From contig CAUYUJ010000183.1 of the NCBI GenBank assembly GCA_963575745.1, positions 31,462 to 95,461 of the forward strand: a stretch of 64,000 bases of DNA, in the 5' to 3' direction. The position numbers and the translations under genes were made by a program. Position 1 is the stretch's first letter. Every line of letters starts with the position of its first letter. The notes under the pieces are model-generated. The model had not been told where the DNA came from. It made no database searches and was given only the letters and a program-made list of their open reading frames with translations. The DNA is from Prorocentrum cordatum. Taxonomy: Eukaryota > Sar > Dinophyceae > Prorocentrales > Prorocentraceae. Below are positions 20,495 to 31,678 of this stretch, piece by piece.

Positions 20495-23400
20495 ATGTTA
20501 CTCAGTTCTGCAGCAGCAATGGCGGCAAGCAATGATGTGTCCCCTCGAAGCGGGGTATCAGCTTCACTCGCGACTCCAGGGAGGACTACGGCGTCGGCGG
20601 CGAGTACTACACCGCGGGCAAGTGTCTCCTGGGATGTGTCTGAGGTTATTGGCACGAGTCGGCTACCCCCAGGGAGGCTCACTCGGCTTGCCGAGCAGAG
20701 GCCTGAGGCGGAACCCCGTGCATCGTGTACGTCACGGGGGGCGGCTGCGTCTACGCCATCGGCGCATGTCTCTTGGGATGAGAATGGTATTGGCACGAGC
20801 TGGCTACCCTCAGCAATGCTCACTCGGCCTGCCGAGCAGAGTGCTGAGGTGGAACCCCGTGCATCGTGTACCCTGCAGAGTGCGGCTTCTGCTTCGCAGA
20901 CGGGGTGTGCACCGATGACATTCTCAGCCCCAGGAGGTACGCACTGCTCACCGTCCGTCGACAGCGGGCAAGCAGCAATGAGGACAACTGAGGGCGGAGA
21001 GTACCGACCGCGGGAGGCCAGGGGCCCCCACGGCACGCACCACTCACCCTCTTCGCCTCGCTGTGAGCCTGCCCCGACATCGGACGGCAGAGGGTACCGA
21101 CCTACTGGGGCCATGGTGGGATCAAACATGGACGGGGAGTACGACCCGTTCGAGTTTCTTGACGCAGATCGAGAAGCTGACGACCTCTTCCCCACTATTT
21201 GCCCGAACCCCTTGGAAATACGTCAGTCAGAACGCGATGAGGCTGCAAGTGCAGCCTCTTCATCTCCCTCCGCCCCCGCTGATGAACATTTGGATCTCGG
21301 ACGTGGTAGCATGAGCGTCGGGTCCGATATATCTAAGACGGGCGAGTTGGAGGGAAAATCTTCTTCACCCGCCATTGCGGGAACAATTATGTCGGTGAAT
21401 GCAGGCTCCTTCGGGCCATTGTTCGACTTCCTGGCTGTTGCGAAGGCCAAGATCATCTGTGCACAGGAGACGAGGATTGTGGAGTCACGCCTCGGGGAGT
21501 TCCAGCACCGCGCCAAGGACCTCGGCCTCCACGGGATGTGGGCACCAGCCCTGGCGACCAACGCCAGGGGCCCGCAGGCCAATCACTGCGGGGTCGCCAT
21601 ACTGGTGCCCACGAACGTGATGATCACGAAGCCTCCTGACGGCGACCCCATCATCTACCCAGGCAGAGTGGTTGCCAGCTTTGTCAATTGGGGCGTCCCT
21701 GGGGGGGGTGATTGTGGTCAGTGCATACTTGGTGACGAGCATTGGGCTGACGGGTGAAAACCTTTCCATTCTGTGGGCCATAGCGCAGAGAGTTGCGACC
21801 TGGAGCGCTGCGGGTTTCGATTGGATCTTAGCAGGTGACTGGAATTCTGACATAGCAGCTCTGAATGCGAGGAGGTGGATTGAGTCTCTTGCTGGGTTGT
21901 CTTACACGCCAGCGTCGGCCACGTGCTGCAAGGAGGACGGCAAGTCTACGATCGATTACTTCATCGCGTGTGCAAATCTGTCGTCTAAGCTCGGGGCTGC
22001 AGTGGTGGAAGATATGTGCGGCACAATACCACCCCCGCATTACCCAGTTAGTACCGACCTCCTGGGCAAAGATAGGCCAGCATGGTGTCTCGTGCCAGAC
22101 GAGCCAAGGGCTTTCCCTGTTACTCCGCCATGTGGGTGCGCCAGGTTCCCGTACCCGTGGGAGGCAGTGGACCATGTTTTTCTGGAAGTCAAGGAGGTTA
22201 CAGATTTGGCCCTGCTGTGGGACACAGTCCTGGACGGTATCGACTTCGAGCTGGCAGGGAGGTATGACAAGGTTGACAAGGACGCGGCCCCTTTCGTCGG
22301 CAGGTCAGGCCCTCCACGTTTCAAGTGGAAGCTGCTGGCATGGGAACCTCCGCGTCGGCGCACGCACCGCGAGCCCAAGGTCTATGCTTGGGCGACGGCC
22401 AAGAGATGGTGTCAGCATCTCAGGTCGGAGCGGGACCGACTGGGCAGGTTTTGTCAACGGTTGCAGTTGGCTTCAGTGGTCTGCCAGCTAACGCCCCTGC
22501 AGCACGCCAAGGTGTTGCAGGCCTTCTACGAGGTGGACCAATATTGCCGCAGGATCGCCCGCGACAGGAAGACATGTCACTACCTTGATCAGGACACCGT
22601 AGACTTCCTGCTGCGGGGCCTGGGCATGATCGGCGATGCTGACTTCGACTCGGGCCTGGACAACATCACGAGGAAGGCCGATGAGGTGCTGAAGGCAGCG
22701 GGAGGGGCCTCGGAGAAGGCTTGGCGAGGCTGGGCCAAGCAGGCTTTCCTGGGTGGGGCCAGTCGGGCCCATGCAGCCTCCAAGGTGCGCGGCAAGCAGG
22801 AGCAGCTCAATTTCGACGTGAACGCTCAGCCGTACCTGCTGGCAAACCACACCCTTGACGCGTGGGAGGGCGCATGGCGGCATCACGACCTTTTGCCCCC
22901 AGGGCTGCCGCCAGGCCACGAGAGCTGGCCTGCTCTGCCCGAGCTCGACCACCAGCAGGCGCGGGCTGCCATTCGCAAGTTTTCGACGCGGACGGCAGCT
23001 GGGCCGAGCAGAATTTCACCCAGATGCCTGGACGCTCTGTCGGACCAAGCGCTCGAGCGCATGGCCAAGATGTTTATGTTTTTCGGTCAGTGGCTGTCCT
23101 GGCCTCCTGAGCGGGTTTACAGTGAAATGGTTCGCTTACCCAAACCTGACGGGGACACACGATTGATTGTTCTATCTCACGCTTTGGTGCGTATCTGGGG
23201 CAAGCTCAGGATACCAGTCTCGGCAGCGTGGCAGGCTGGCTACCAGCGCGACCAGATGTGGGGCACGAGAGCGGGCCACACGTCGACGGACTCGGCGTTT
23301 GATCATAATATTCAGCAGGAGGTTGCGCAGTTGTTGGGGGAACAGACATGTACGATCTTGCTTGATATGAGCAAGTGTTACGACATGGTGGACCCACATG

Positions 23401-26162
23401 CGTTGCTCCGAGAAGGCCAGGCTCTGGGGTTTCCACTACGTCTGCTGTGGCTCCTCATTCAGAGCTACCAACAGCCCCGTCGTATAAGGGCCTTTGGGAG
23501 TGTATCCAGAGGGTTTCGGTCCTTCCAGGGGATCTTAGCTGGGTGTACTCACGCTACGTACGTCTTGTACTTGCTTACCTATAGGTCGGTGCATAGGGTC
23601 TCGAAGGTCTCCCCCACGGTGACCCCGAGGACGCTCATGGACGACATTGGGCTCCAACGTACCTCCCAGGACCCCACGGAGGCCAAGTACCTTGCGCTGG
23701 CGGCGAGGGGGTTCATCCAGGACTCCAAGGGCCTCGGCATGATCTTGAAGGCTTCCAAGTCTGGGGCTGTTGTTGGTTCTCGGAAGTTCTGGAAGGGGGT
23801 GCAGCGCCACATGGGCTCCATGAAGATCCCGTACAAAGGCCACATGAGGAACCTAGGTCACGAGCTCACGGGGCCCAAGGTGATTCGAGGCATGGAAAAG
23901 AAGCGTCTCAAACAGCTCAGGGAGAGGGAGGCGAGGTTTTCCATGCTGAAGTCTGCTGTCGGCAAGGTCGCGACGGCTCTGTGGCGCACAGGCGCCCTCC
24001 CATCAGTGGCGCACGGTGCTGCAGTTGCTGGAGTAAGCGACGTTGCACTTCGAGAGTTGCGTCTTTTCGCCGCCGTCTTGAACGGCGCGCCAGGTAAATT
24101 TAATACTGGTGTGACCGCCTACTTGGTTAGCCACAAGAGCGATTTCTACGATCCTATTTACCACGCCACTCTAGCCATTGTCATCAAGTTTGCGGAGTGG
24201 GTCTGGGACAGGAGAATACCCGACAGTCGTTTACATAGGGCTTGGGAGGCTCTTCGAGATAAGATTGGCACACTGTCTTGGGCAAATACTCGAGGCCCGA
24301 TCGGGGCCTGTTGGCTGACCTTACGACGTATTGGGTGGAATCTAGTATCTAGCCATATGGTGGCTGATGATGTAGGCAACGTTTTCGATCTGCGAGTTAT
24401 GTGCCCTGCCGACCTGAAGGTCTTCCCCACTCAGGGGATCCAGCGTTGGCAGGACGAGCGGCTGCTCAAGCATTTTTATACTGCTGAGCCTGGCGAGCAG
24501 ATGTGGCACCGAGGCTTACGTAACTCGGTGAAGAGCATCAAGTGCGTTCGTAGACTCGGGGCCCTCCAAGCGCACTGGTCGGGAAACCTCCCCATCCCTC
24601 AGCTCCAAGATGCCCGCCATAAGGTACCAATCAGGCCGTGTGCTGCTTGTGGGGCCCAGTCTCAGGGTATTTGGGGCCACGTGCTCTACGACTGCCCCGA
24701 GCTGCTCAAGCAGCGCGAGGACTTCTTGGACATCTCAGAGGACTTGGAGGCAACCAGAGGCATGCTCCTGAAGGGGGGCGAATGGTATGATGGGCGTCTG
24801 GCTTGGGACTCCAGTTATCTGGTCTTCGGGGTCCCTGCTCCTCCTGTGGGTATTCCTGGGCTCGACACTATAAGCACAGAAGTTCTTCTTTGGGGCGATA
24901 CCGACGGGCCTTGGGGCCCCAAGAGCTACACCGACGGCTCGGGCCTCGCATCCAGCGTTCCAGAGACTAGGCGGTGTGGGTATTCATGCATCCAGCTGGA
25001 CCCCAAGACTCTTTTGCCTGTCCGTGCTGTGTACGGACCCCTGCCCTTCTATGTGCAGACTGTTGGCCGTGCTGAGAGATATGCGATCAAAATGGGTTTG
25101 GAATTTCATCCAGATCACGAGCTGTTTGTGTCTGACCTCCTGGGACTGGTTACCGAGGGCAACTCCTGGGACCAATCCCTCCAGCACGGCCGAGGCAAGC
25201 ACGCCAGGATATGGCGAGAGATTTTTCAGGCTGCGCAGCGTCGGGTACTTGAGTACCCTGTTCGTTTTGAGTGGACTCCTGCACACCGTGACATCGACAG
25301 TGTGCTGGAGAATCCTGAAGAGGTGGATAACTGGCTCGGCAATGCCTGGGCTGACTATTTCGCCAAGGCGGGTGCGGCGCACCACATGATCGCCAACACG
25401 GTTCCCCAGTCGCTCTCGGAGGCCCTGAAGGTCCATAAGGCCACGTTGCAGTTTGTGTCTTGGGCGTGCTTACGGGTTATCGTCTCGGAGAGCTGGGGCC
25501 GAGGTCCCCCACCACCTGTCCAGGATCCTGAGGCTCGTGAAATCCTGGGGCAGCCAGTCGTATTCGGACGGGGTTCTGACCATGAGCTTTGGTGGTGCAA
25601 GAGGCTCAACGAGCACAGGTGCAGGAGTTGCGGGAGATCGGCTCGATCGGACTCGACCCTAGCGTGGCTTAGGACGGGGTCGGGAAGGAGATGTGAGCCC
25701 TCTAGCCTCCAGAGGGTAGCCTGTGCGGAATGGTTTAAGAATTCGGTGGAGGTCTGGGTCAAAGTGTCGGACCCCCGCGTCGCCCCGTCGCAGGTGATTG
25801 TCGCGGAGTTTCTTGGGGAAGGGCCTTCAGAGGCCTCGGAGGGTCCCCTTCCTGGGCCCACGGACCCTCCCCAGGAGCCTGCCGTAGGCGAGGTTTCAAA
25901 CAGTTCGGGGTCGAACGAGTTCATTGCCGAACTTGCGGCATTGGGCCATGACGTTTTTCGTGTGAATTCAGTCTACTGCTGCCGCAGGTGTGCGGGCACG
26001 ACGACCCTCGAGACGTCACGGAGCGTTCGGAAGCTCCGTCGTCCCTGTGCTGGGCTCTCAGAGAATCCGAGCACGAGGGCTAATCAGCTGGGGTTGATCG
26101 ACAGGATCTTCCACGGCCGACCAGGGCGCCCCAAGCGCCCCGAGGGCAAGGCGCAGACGTAA
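20495..26162 (+). CDS. LINE ORF2: EEP endonuclease, RT, RNase H (one frameshift)
   Basis: Reads from the ATG at 20495 to the stop at 26160-26162. One extra G in the G8 run at 21701-21708 breaks the frame; removing it would leave a whole number of codons (1889). The N-terminal 300 residues are low complexity with a doubled module. The EEP domain spans about 21390-22060 (QET; then GDWNSD and DGKSTIDYF past the shift). RT spans about 23090-23900: box A LDMSKCYDMVD (23361-23393) and catalytic LMDD (23634-23645), an unusual form of the Y/F-x-DD box. A C-x2-C-x9-H-x4-C knuckle lies at 24639-24695. RNase HI (about 24890-25390) has YTDGSG, AERYA, VSDLL and WTPAHRD...NAWADYF, so D-E-D-H-D are all present. 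Two CxxC...C motifs close the protein. It drives target-primed reverse transcription. As sequenced it would not be made in one piece unless frameshifted. Confidence 0.85.
20622..20905 (+). repeat. Doubled about 47-residue module in ORF2 N-region
   Basis: 20622-20765 and 20766-20905 are a diverged tandem duplication. The encoded parts VSWDVSEVIGTSRLPPGRLT and VSWDENGIGTSWLPSAMLT are each followed by an EPRASCT motif. The frame is kept, so it belongs to the protein. Role unknown. Confidence 0.7.
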
Positions 26163-26323
26163 CGTGTCTCGCCCTCCTGGGAGCGGTTTTGTGGCGTCGG
26201 TTTTCCCTGGCCCCCGCCTGCCCTCCCAGTTCATAATACTTCCGCCGCGTTGCGGCCCTCAGGGTCCCATCTGTTCCTGAGGCGTGTTCGGATCGGACGC
26301 GCTCTCGGTGGCCCTCACCCTCA
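26163..26323 (+). other. LINE 3' UTR and tail
   Basis: 161 nt after the ORF2 stop, ending in CCCTCACCCTCA directly before the right target-site duplication. There is no poly(A) or AATAAA. Confidence 0.6.
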
Positions 26324-26340
26324 CCCGGCAAGGGAAAGTC
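26324..26340 (+). repeat. LINE target-site duplication, right
   Basis: Matches 19219-19235 at 16 of 17 bases. The sequence that follows (26341-26460) continues the pre-insertion locus and stays open in one frame, but no family is recognised. Confidence 0.85.
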
Positions 26341-26506
26341 GGCTTCAGGACAATGCGCAGATGCACGCTGGAGTCGGATGTACCCTCACAGCGCGTCTCC
26401 AACGCTCCCAGCGTCTCCTCGGACGACGAAGACGAAGCGCAGAGCAGTTCCCGTTTGGGAAGAATTCAGGACGTCGCATGTATGGGGGAGCCAGGTGTCG
26501 ACCAGG

Positions 26507-26664
26507 GCCAGGACGAACACACATCCCTTGAAGGGCGCTCCGGATCGCTCTGCAGGGTATTCCGGAGCGCTCTGAGAAGGCCGCGGCGCCCGAAGCGTTC
26601 TCCAGAGCCGCCGGATCTCAGAGATTCCCGATGCGCCCTCGCCCAAAGTTATCCTCGTCCTGGC
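26507..26664 (+). mobile_element. Family G MITE-like repeat, copy G3
   Basis: The left end GGGCCAGGACGAACACACATC and the right end TTATCCTCGTCCTGGC are inverted repeats, and the interior matches G1. A 22-bp fragment of a family A end (TCAGGACGTCGCATGTATGG) lies just before it, near 26466. Confidence 0.5.
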
Positions 26665-26919
26665 TCCGTCGTACAGTGGGGCCGGCCGGGCTCCGTGACG
26701 GGGCCCTGGCCGAGCCTGGCTCGGGCATGCCCGGGCTCGTGCGTGCCCAAGGCGTTCCCTGGTCGTGGCCTCTCGTCCGCTCGAGACCGCTCAGAAGTGT
26801 TGGTCGAGGCGGGTGGGGGCGGTGGGTCGCGCCGCATCGCTGACGCATCGGCGGTCGGGCTCGACTCGGAGCCCGATTCTCCCCATCCCGACTTCGGCGA
26901 CGCGGCGCGATGCTCCGAC

Positions 26920-27095
26920 CCCAGACATGCGACGTCCTGATTTCTCCACGACGGCGTCCCTGGAAGTCGGGACCGCTTTTTCGTCCTGAATCGTTGCTTG
27001 ACGGTCCCGAGGCCCGGCGAGGGCCCCCCCCTGGGTCGAACATAGCTCAAAACCTCCCGTCTTGATTTTTTACGACGCGAATAATTATGTCTGAG
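26920..27095 (+). mobile_element. Family A MITE, copy A6
   Basis: Starts CCCAGACATGCGACGTCC and ends AATTATGTCTGAG, with the usual core TCCCGAGGCCCGGCGAGGGC. Confidence 0.7.
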
Positions 27096-27524
27096 TCCCA
27101 AACCCGGGTTAGCCAGAAGGGATCAGCGGACCACCGTGAACAGACCCCCGTGGCACGTGAGCCCCGAAGCATACCGATCCTGGCGGCGCGTCCCTCCACA
27201 GGCGAGCCCAGCCGCGGCGGCGAGGGAACCCACCTCCTCTCCCAAGGGGGGTGGGCACACGAATGAGCCTTCATCCTCGCCTCCACCCCTTCCCCTCCTA
27301 CCTCCCCCCCCTCCCCCTCGCCCCGCAATTCAGGATAAGAGTGAGGGGGCGGGCGCGGGCGACGCGGGCGTCGAGCCGGCGGAACTCGTGGCCCTCACCT
27401 TCCCTGTCGATGGCGCTCTCCTCCTGCTGCTCCTCCTCCTCCTCCACCTGCTCGTCCTCCTCCTCCGCGTCCTCGTCCTCATCGTCGTCGTCGTCGTGCT
27501 TTGACAAATTCAGCGCGGGGGGGA
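27096..27524. other. Intergenic, no gene recognised
   Basis: Holds a TCC-rich stretch (27420-27500) and otherwise unique GC-rich sequence. Confidence 0.5.
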
Positions 27525-28135
27525 TCGCTGGTGGGCCACCCGGAACGAATGCAAAAACAGCCCGCCGCAGGCGCCGAATTTTTGGCTTGTTCAGTGAACG
27601 TAGTTTTGGTTCGCGGGTGGGTCGCGGGCTCTCCACCTCCACCTGGAATCTATTCAAAAGCAGCCCGCCGCAGGCGCCGAAAATTTAGATTTGCACACTG
27701 TACGCGGTTTGGGTCGCAGATTCTCCACCTGGAACGAATGCAAAAGAAACCCGCCGCAGGCGCCGAAATGTTGACTTGTTCAGTGAACGTAGTTTTGGTT
27801 CGCGGGTGGGTTGCGGGCTTTCCACCTCCACCTGGAAGGAATTCAAAAACAGCCCACCACAGGCGCCGAAAATTTTGATTTGTACACTGAACGCGGTTTG
27901 GGTCGCGGGTGGGTCGCAGGTTCTCCACCTGGAACGAATGCAAAAGAAGCCCGCCGCAGGCGTCGAAAATTTTGGGTGGATCGCGGGGTGGGTCGCGGGC
28001 GCGTTTGGGGTCGCGGGTGGGTCGCAGGTTCTCCACCTGGAACGAATGCAAAAGAGACTCGCCGCAGGCGCCGAAAATTTTGGGTGGGTCGCGGGGTGGG
28101 TCGCGGGTGGGTCGCAGGGCGGGTCGCGGGTGGGA
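27525..28135 (+). repeat. About 100-bp minisatellite, six units
   Basis: Units start with ACCTGGAACGAATGCAAAAG and continue CCGCCGCAGGCGCCGAAAAT, then a TTGTTCAGTGAACG or GGTGGGTCGCGG spacer. Unit starts are near 27541, 27640, 27731, 27831, 27932 and 28036, so the period varies (91-104 bp). ORFs in several frames are repeat products. Confidence 0.85.
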
Positions 28136-28291
28136 CGACAACAACAACAACAACCACCAACAACAACAACAGCAACACGAATCCGCATCGCGGAATTCCA
28201 CTTCAGCCATGCACCCAGGGACAGTGAATGACCGTTCGGTTCAGCCCCCTTCACTCTGACAATGTATTACTACCATGCGTTATCATCATTG
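28136..28291. other. Short CAA repeat and spacer
   Basis: (CAA/ACA)n runs at 28139-28175, then unique sequence becoming AT-rich. Confidence 0.6.
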
Positions 28292-28295
28292 ATAT

Positions 28296-28356
<61 letters not shown>

Positions 28357-28357
28357 T

Positions 28358-28429
<72 letters not shown>

Positions 28430-28430
28430 T
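28292..28430. repeat. (AGT)n microsatellite
   Basis: About 45 AGT triplets with a single TGT interruption, giving poly-Ser or poly-Thr ORFs. Confidence 0.95.
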
Positions 28431-28800
28431 AAGTAATAGTATTATGAATATTGCTATTCGGATTCATGCTAGTATTACATGTACTATTATTGTTATTATT
28501 ATTGTATGAATATTATTCTTAGTATAGTACTGTTTTTATTGGTGCTATTACTGTTCGTACGATTACTATTCGTTTTATTTTGGATAATTGGAGTCATCCC
28601 CCAATGTTGCTTAGTATGCTTGTTTATTACTCTTATGCTCATGGATAGTAAGGGTATTCGTCTTATTGTCATGACTGAGTTTGTTTTATCTTTGTTGATA
28701 TAATGCTTATGCCACTTATGGTTATTAGTATTATTATTTGTCATCGCATGTTGCTTCTCATGATTATTGATATTTCTCTTCTGCTTCATACTTTTTCGTT
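28431..28800. other. AT-rich island
   Basis: About 370 bp much richer in A+T than the rest of the window, rich in TATT, ATTATT and TTAT motifs. It follows the AGT repeat and stops abruptly at a C/G-rich junction (28800). No gene is visible. Confidence 0.7.
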
Positions 28801-28871
28801 CCCCCGCCCCGGGGGGAGGCCCGCGGGGGCGGTGGGCGAGGGAGGGGCCTCGGCATCAGAGGGCCTCCAGC

Positions 28872-29075
28872 ACCAGACCCCCGACGTCATGATTTGTCAT
28901 GTCTCCCCCCAGGGCTCTCGCCCCATTCCCCAACAGCTGGCAGCTTGCCCCGAGAGTGGCCCGAGGGGCCCCCAAGAACCCTCATCCCCCTCTTCCTCCT
29001 TGTTATCCTCCTCCTCCTCCTCCTCCTCCTCCTCCTCCTCCTCCTCCTCCTCTTCCTCGTCCCCGTTGTTCCCTT
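28872..29075 (+). repeat. Family A-like fragment followed by (TCC)n
   Basis: 28872-28920 reads ACCAGACCCCCGACGTCATG with a mirrored CATGTC, resembling the A7 end. A TCC tract follows at 29005-29060. A second related end (CCCAGACCCCGGACGCCATG) is at 29116. Confidence 0.4.
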
Positions 29076-29293
29076 CTCCTGCTCCTCCTCACCCAGCCCG
29101 CTCTCCTCCTCTCCCCAGACCCCGGACGCCATGACTTCATACTTAATTGGGCTGACCTGGCCCCCGGAAAACTTGCACGAGACTGCGGCTTGCTTTTAAC
29201 ATGTGGAAGATGCGCATCGAGCGCGCCATTTCACGTCGCAGCGCCAGGGGGGGGGGCATGATGCTCGCTTTTGCGCGGGCGCGACTGCGAATC

Positions 29294-29632
29294 TGACGAC
29301 GACGACAACGACGACGACGGCAACGGCGACGAGGAGGAGGAGGACGACGACGACGACAACAAGAACAACAACACTCATTTCAAGACTGTTCGCTCTTATC
29401 TACTCGAGTGCCCGTTAACGCGTATTTCCCAAACCCTCGATGCCCGCCCTCTTCGTCTTCGATCGTACCCCTTTGGGGGGTTATACCTTTCTTCCCTGCA
29501 GGCCGGGCCCCGGCAAGCGGCGGAGCGGCCGCGGACCGTCGGCCTGGCCAGCGGCAGCGCTGATCGGTGGCAACCCGACCCCAAGAGGGACGGACAGGGG
29601 ACCGACCACGACGACGACGACGACGTCGACGA

Positions 29633-29663
<31 letters not shown>

Positions 29664-29690
29664 AACGACGACGACAACGAGCCAAAGCAA
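29294..29690. repeat. (GAC)n tracts
   Basis: Two GAC-rich blocks (29294-29365 and 29607-29680), with unique sequence between them. Confidence 0.85.
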
Positions 29691-29714
29691 GAGCGAGAGA
29701 GAGAACGACAGCAG

Positions 29715-30870
29715 GGCCACGAAGGGCACGAAGTAGGCCACGAAGGGCAATAGCGGGGACACGAAGGGAATGCGTATGGGGCCGCGAAGAGCGCGAACGA
29801 GCGGGGGCCATGAAGGGCAGATCATGCGGGGCCACAAAGAGCAAGGACGGGGCCACTGATGGTAGCAACTGGGCCACGTAGGACAGCGAGGGGGCCACAA
29901 AGGGCGACAGCGGGGCCACGAAGGGCATGCATATGGGGCGACGACGGGCGCGAACGAGTGGGGGCCACGAAGGGCACACGTATATTGGGCCGCGAAGGGC
30001 AAAGAGGTGGCCACTGAGGGCAGCAACGGGGCCACGAAAGGCAGCGAGGGGGCCACAAAGGGCGAACCCGGGGCCACGAAGAGCATGCTTCTGGGGCCAC
30101 GACGGGAGCGAACGAGCGGGGGCGACGAAGGGCATACATAAATGGGGCCACGAAACAAAGCGAGGGAGCCACGAAGGGCTTCAACGGGGCCACGAAACAA
30201 AGCGAGGGGGCCACGAAGGACTGCAACGGGGCCACGAAACAAAGCGAGGGGGCCACGAAGGGCTGCAACGGGGCCGCGAAGGGCAGCGAGGGGGCCACGA
30301 GGGGCTGCAACGGGGCCACGAAACAAAGCGAGGGGGCCACGGAGGGCTGCAACGCGGCCACGAAGGGCAGCGAGGGGGCCACGAAGGGCTGCAACGCGGC
30401 CACGAAACACAGCGAGGGGGCCACGAAGGGCTGCAACGGGGCCACACAGGGCAGCGAGGGGGCCACGAAGGGCTGCAACGGGGCCACGAAACAAAGCGAG
30501 GAGGCCACGGAGGGCTGCAACGGGGCCACGAAACAACGCGAGGGGGCCACGAAGGGCTGCAACGCGGCCGCGAAGGGCAGCGAGGGGGCCACGAGGGGCT
30601 GCAACGGGGCCACGAAACAAAGCGAGGGGGCCACGAAGGGCTGCAACGCGGCCACGAAACAAAGCGAGGGGGGCCACGAAGGGCTGCAACGCGGCCACGA
30701 AACACAGCGAGGGGGCCACGAAAGGCTGCAACGGGGCCACGAAGGGCAGCGAGGGGGCCACGAAGGGCTGCAACGGGGCCATGAAACACAGCGAGGGGGC
30801 CACGAAGGGCTGCAACGGGTCCACGAAGGGCAGCGAGGAGGCCACGAATGGCTGCAACGGGGCCACGAAG
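29715..30870. repeat. GGGCCACGAAGGGC minisatellite, 42-bp units
   Basis: The array starts with longer, irregular units (29715-30140) and becomes a regular 42-bp repeat (30144-30860) built from GGGCCACGAAACAAAGCGAG and GGGCCACGAAGGGCTGCAAC. The 14-codon unit keeps ORFs open on both strands (GHETKRGGHEGLQR on plus, ALRGPVAALRGPLALF-like on minus, up to 461 aa). Confidence 0.9.
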
Positions 30871-30889
30871 GGCAGGGAGATCCCGATTC

Positions 30890-31190
30890 CTAATTATCTG
30901 TGAGGGAGTCCTAAGCGTGAGCGCGACTCCTGGGTGCCTGAGTGTCGGGAATGCGGCGCCTGAGCAAATTGCGGGAAATTCCAAAGCAAGGGCGCTATTC
31001 TTGAGTGAGTTGCAAGCAAGTCTCCAGCGACAGCGCGACTCCAGAGCGCCGAGAGAATGATTCCTGAATGAATTGAAAGGAAGTCCCAAGCGAGCGCGCT
31101 ACTCCTGAGTAAAATGCGAGGAAGTCTCAGGCGGGAGCGGGGGTCCTGGCAAAATTGCGGGAAAGTCTCAAGCGGGAACCGTTGTTGTTG
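30890..31190 (+). repeat. Degenerate tandem repeat, about 50-60 bp
   Basis: Loosely repeated GAGYGCGACTCCTGAGTG and AATTGCGGGAAAGTCTC(A)AGC motifs recur about five times. 31190-31513 shows nothing further. Confidence 0.55.
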
Positions 31191-31513
31191 TAACCCGGGG
31201 GCCAACAGCGCAGCTTGAGGACGAAGACTTTCCTTTATAAAACAGGGTGCGAGCGCAGGCAAGGGCACTTCATTAAAAAAACCAACATGTTTTTTCTTCG
31301 GCAAACAAATCCATCTCTCAAGAATCCGCTGCCCCTCGACGAGGCTTTCCTGAACTCCGCGCACGACGCACAGAACCTGGCAGAGAGCAAACACCAACGG
31401 CCCAGGACACGCAGGGGGAGTCCTGCGCACGTGGCCGAAATTCTGCGTGAGAGGCCACGCGGGGAAAGGGAGGGGGGATCAACAACAATTGTTCTTCAGT
31501 GTGAGAGTTCGAC

Positions 31514-31678
31514 TCCTCCTCCTCCTCCTCCTCCTCCTCCTCCTCCTCCTCCTCCTCCTCCTCCCCTACTCCTCCTCCTCCTCATCCCCTCCCTCCTCCT
31601 CCCTCCTCCTCCTCCCCTCCTCCTCCTCCTCCTCCTCCTCCTCCTCCTCCTCCTCCTCCTCCTCCTCCTCCGCCTCCG
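31514..31678. repeat. (TCC)n microsatellite
   Basis: About 165 bp of TCC repeats, continuing into a GAC run (31677-31715). Confidence 0.95.

Larger units (their letters stand above)
19219..26340 (+). mobile_element. SL-headed non-LTR retrotransposon (LINE), near full length
   Basis: The body spans about 19236-26323 (7.1 kb). Seventeen-bp direct repeats flank it: cccggcaaggggaagtc (19219-19235) and cccggcaagggaaagtc (26324-26340), with one difference. The first bases after the left repeat are the dinoflagellate SL, and the right end is a short CCCTCACCCTCA tail rather than poly(A). It carries ORF1 and ORF2 in tandem, 22 nt apart. EEP, RT and RNase H together place it among I-superfamily-like LINEs; the exact clade is not determined. 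The clean duplication and open ORFs point to a fairly young insertion. Confidence 0.88.

Noticed and set aside
26284-26940. 218-aa ORF next to the LINE target site
   Set aside because: The first 60 codons look plausible (SNAPSVSSDDEDEAQSSS), but the rest runs through a family G element. No homologue is recognised, so it is left as an open question.
29481-30866. 461-aa minus-strand ORF of (ALRGPVAALRGPLALF)-type repeats
   Set aside because: Generated by the 42-bp minisatellite, whose period is a multiple of three. The opposite strand and other frames are equally open and there are no domain or codon signals.
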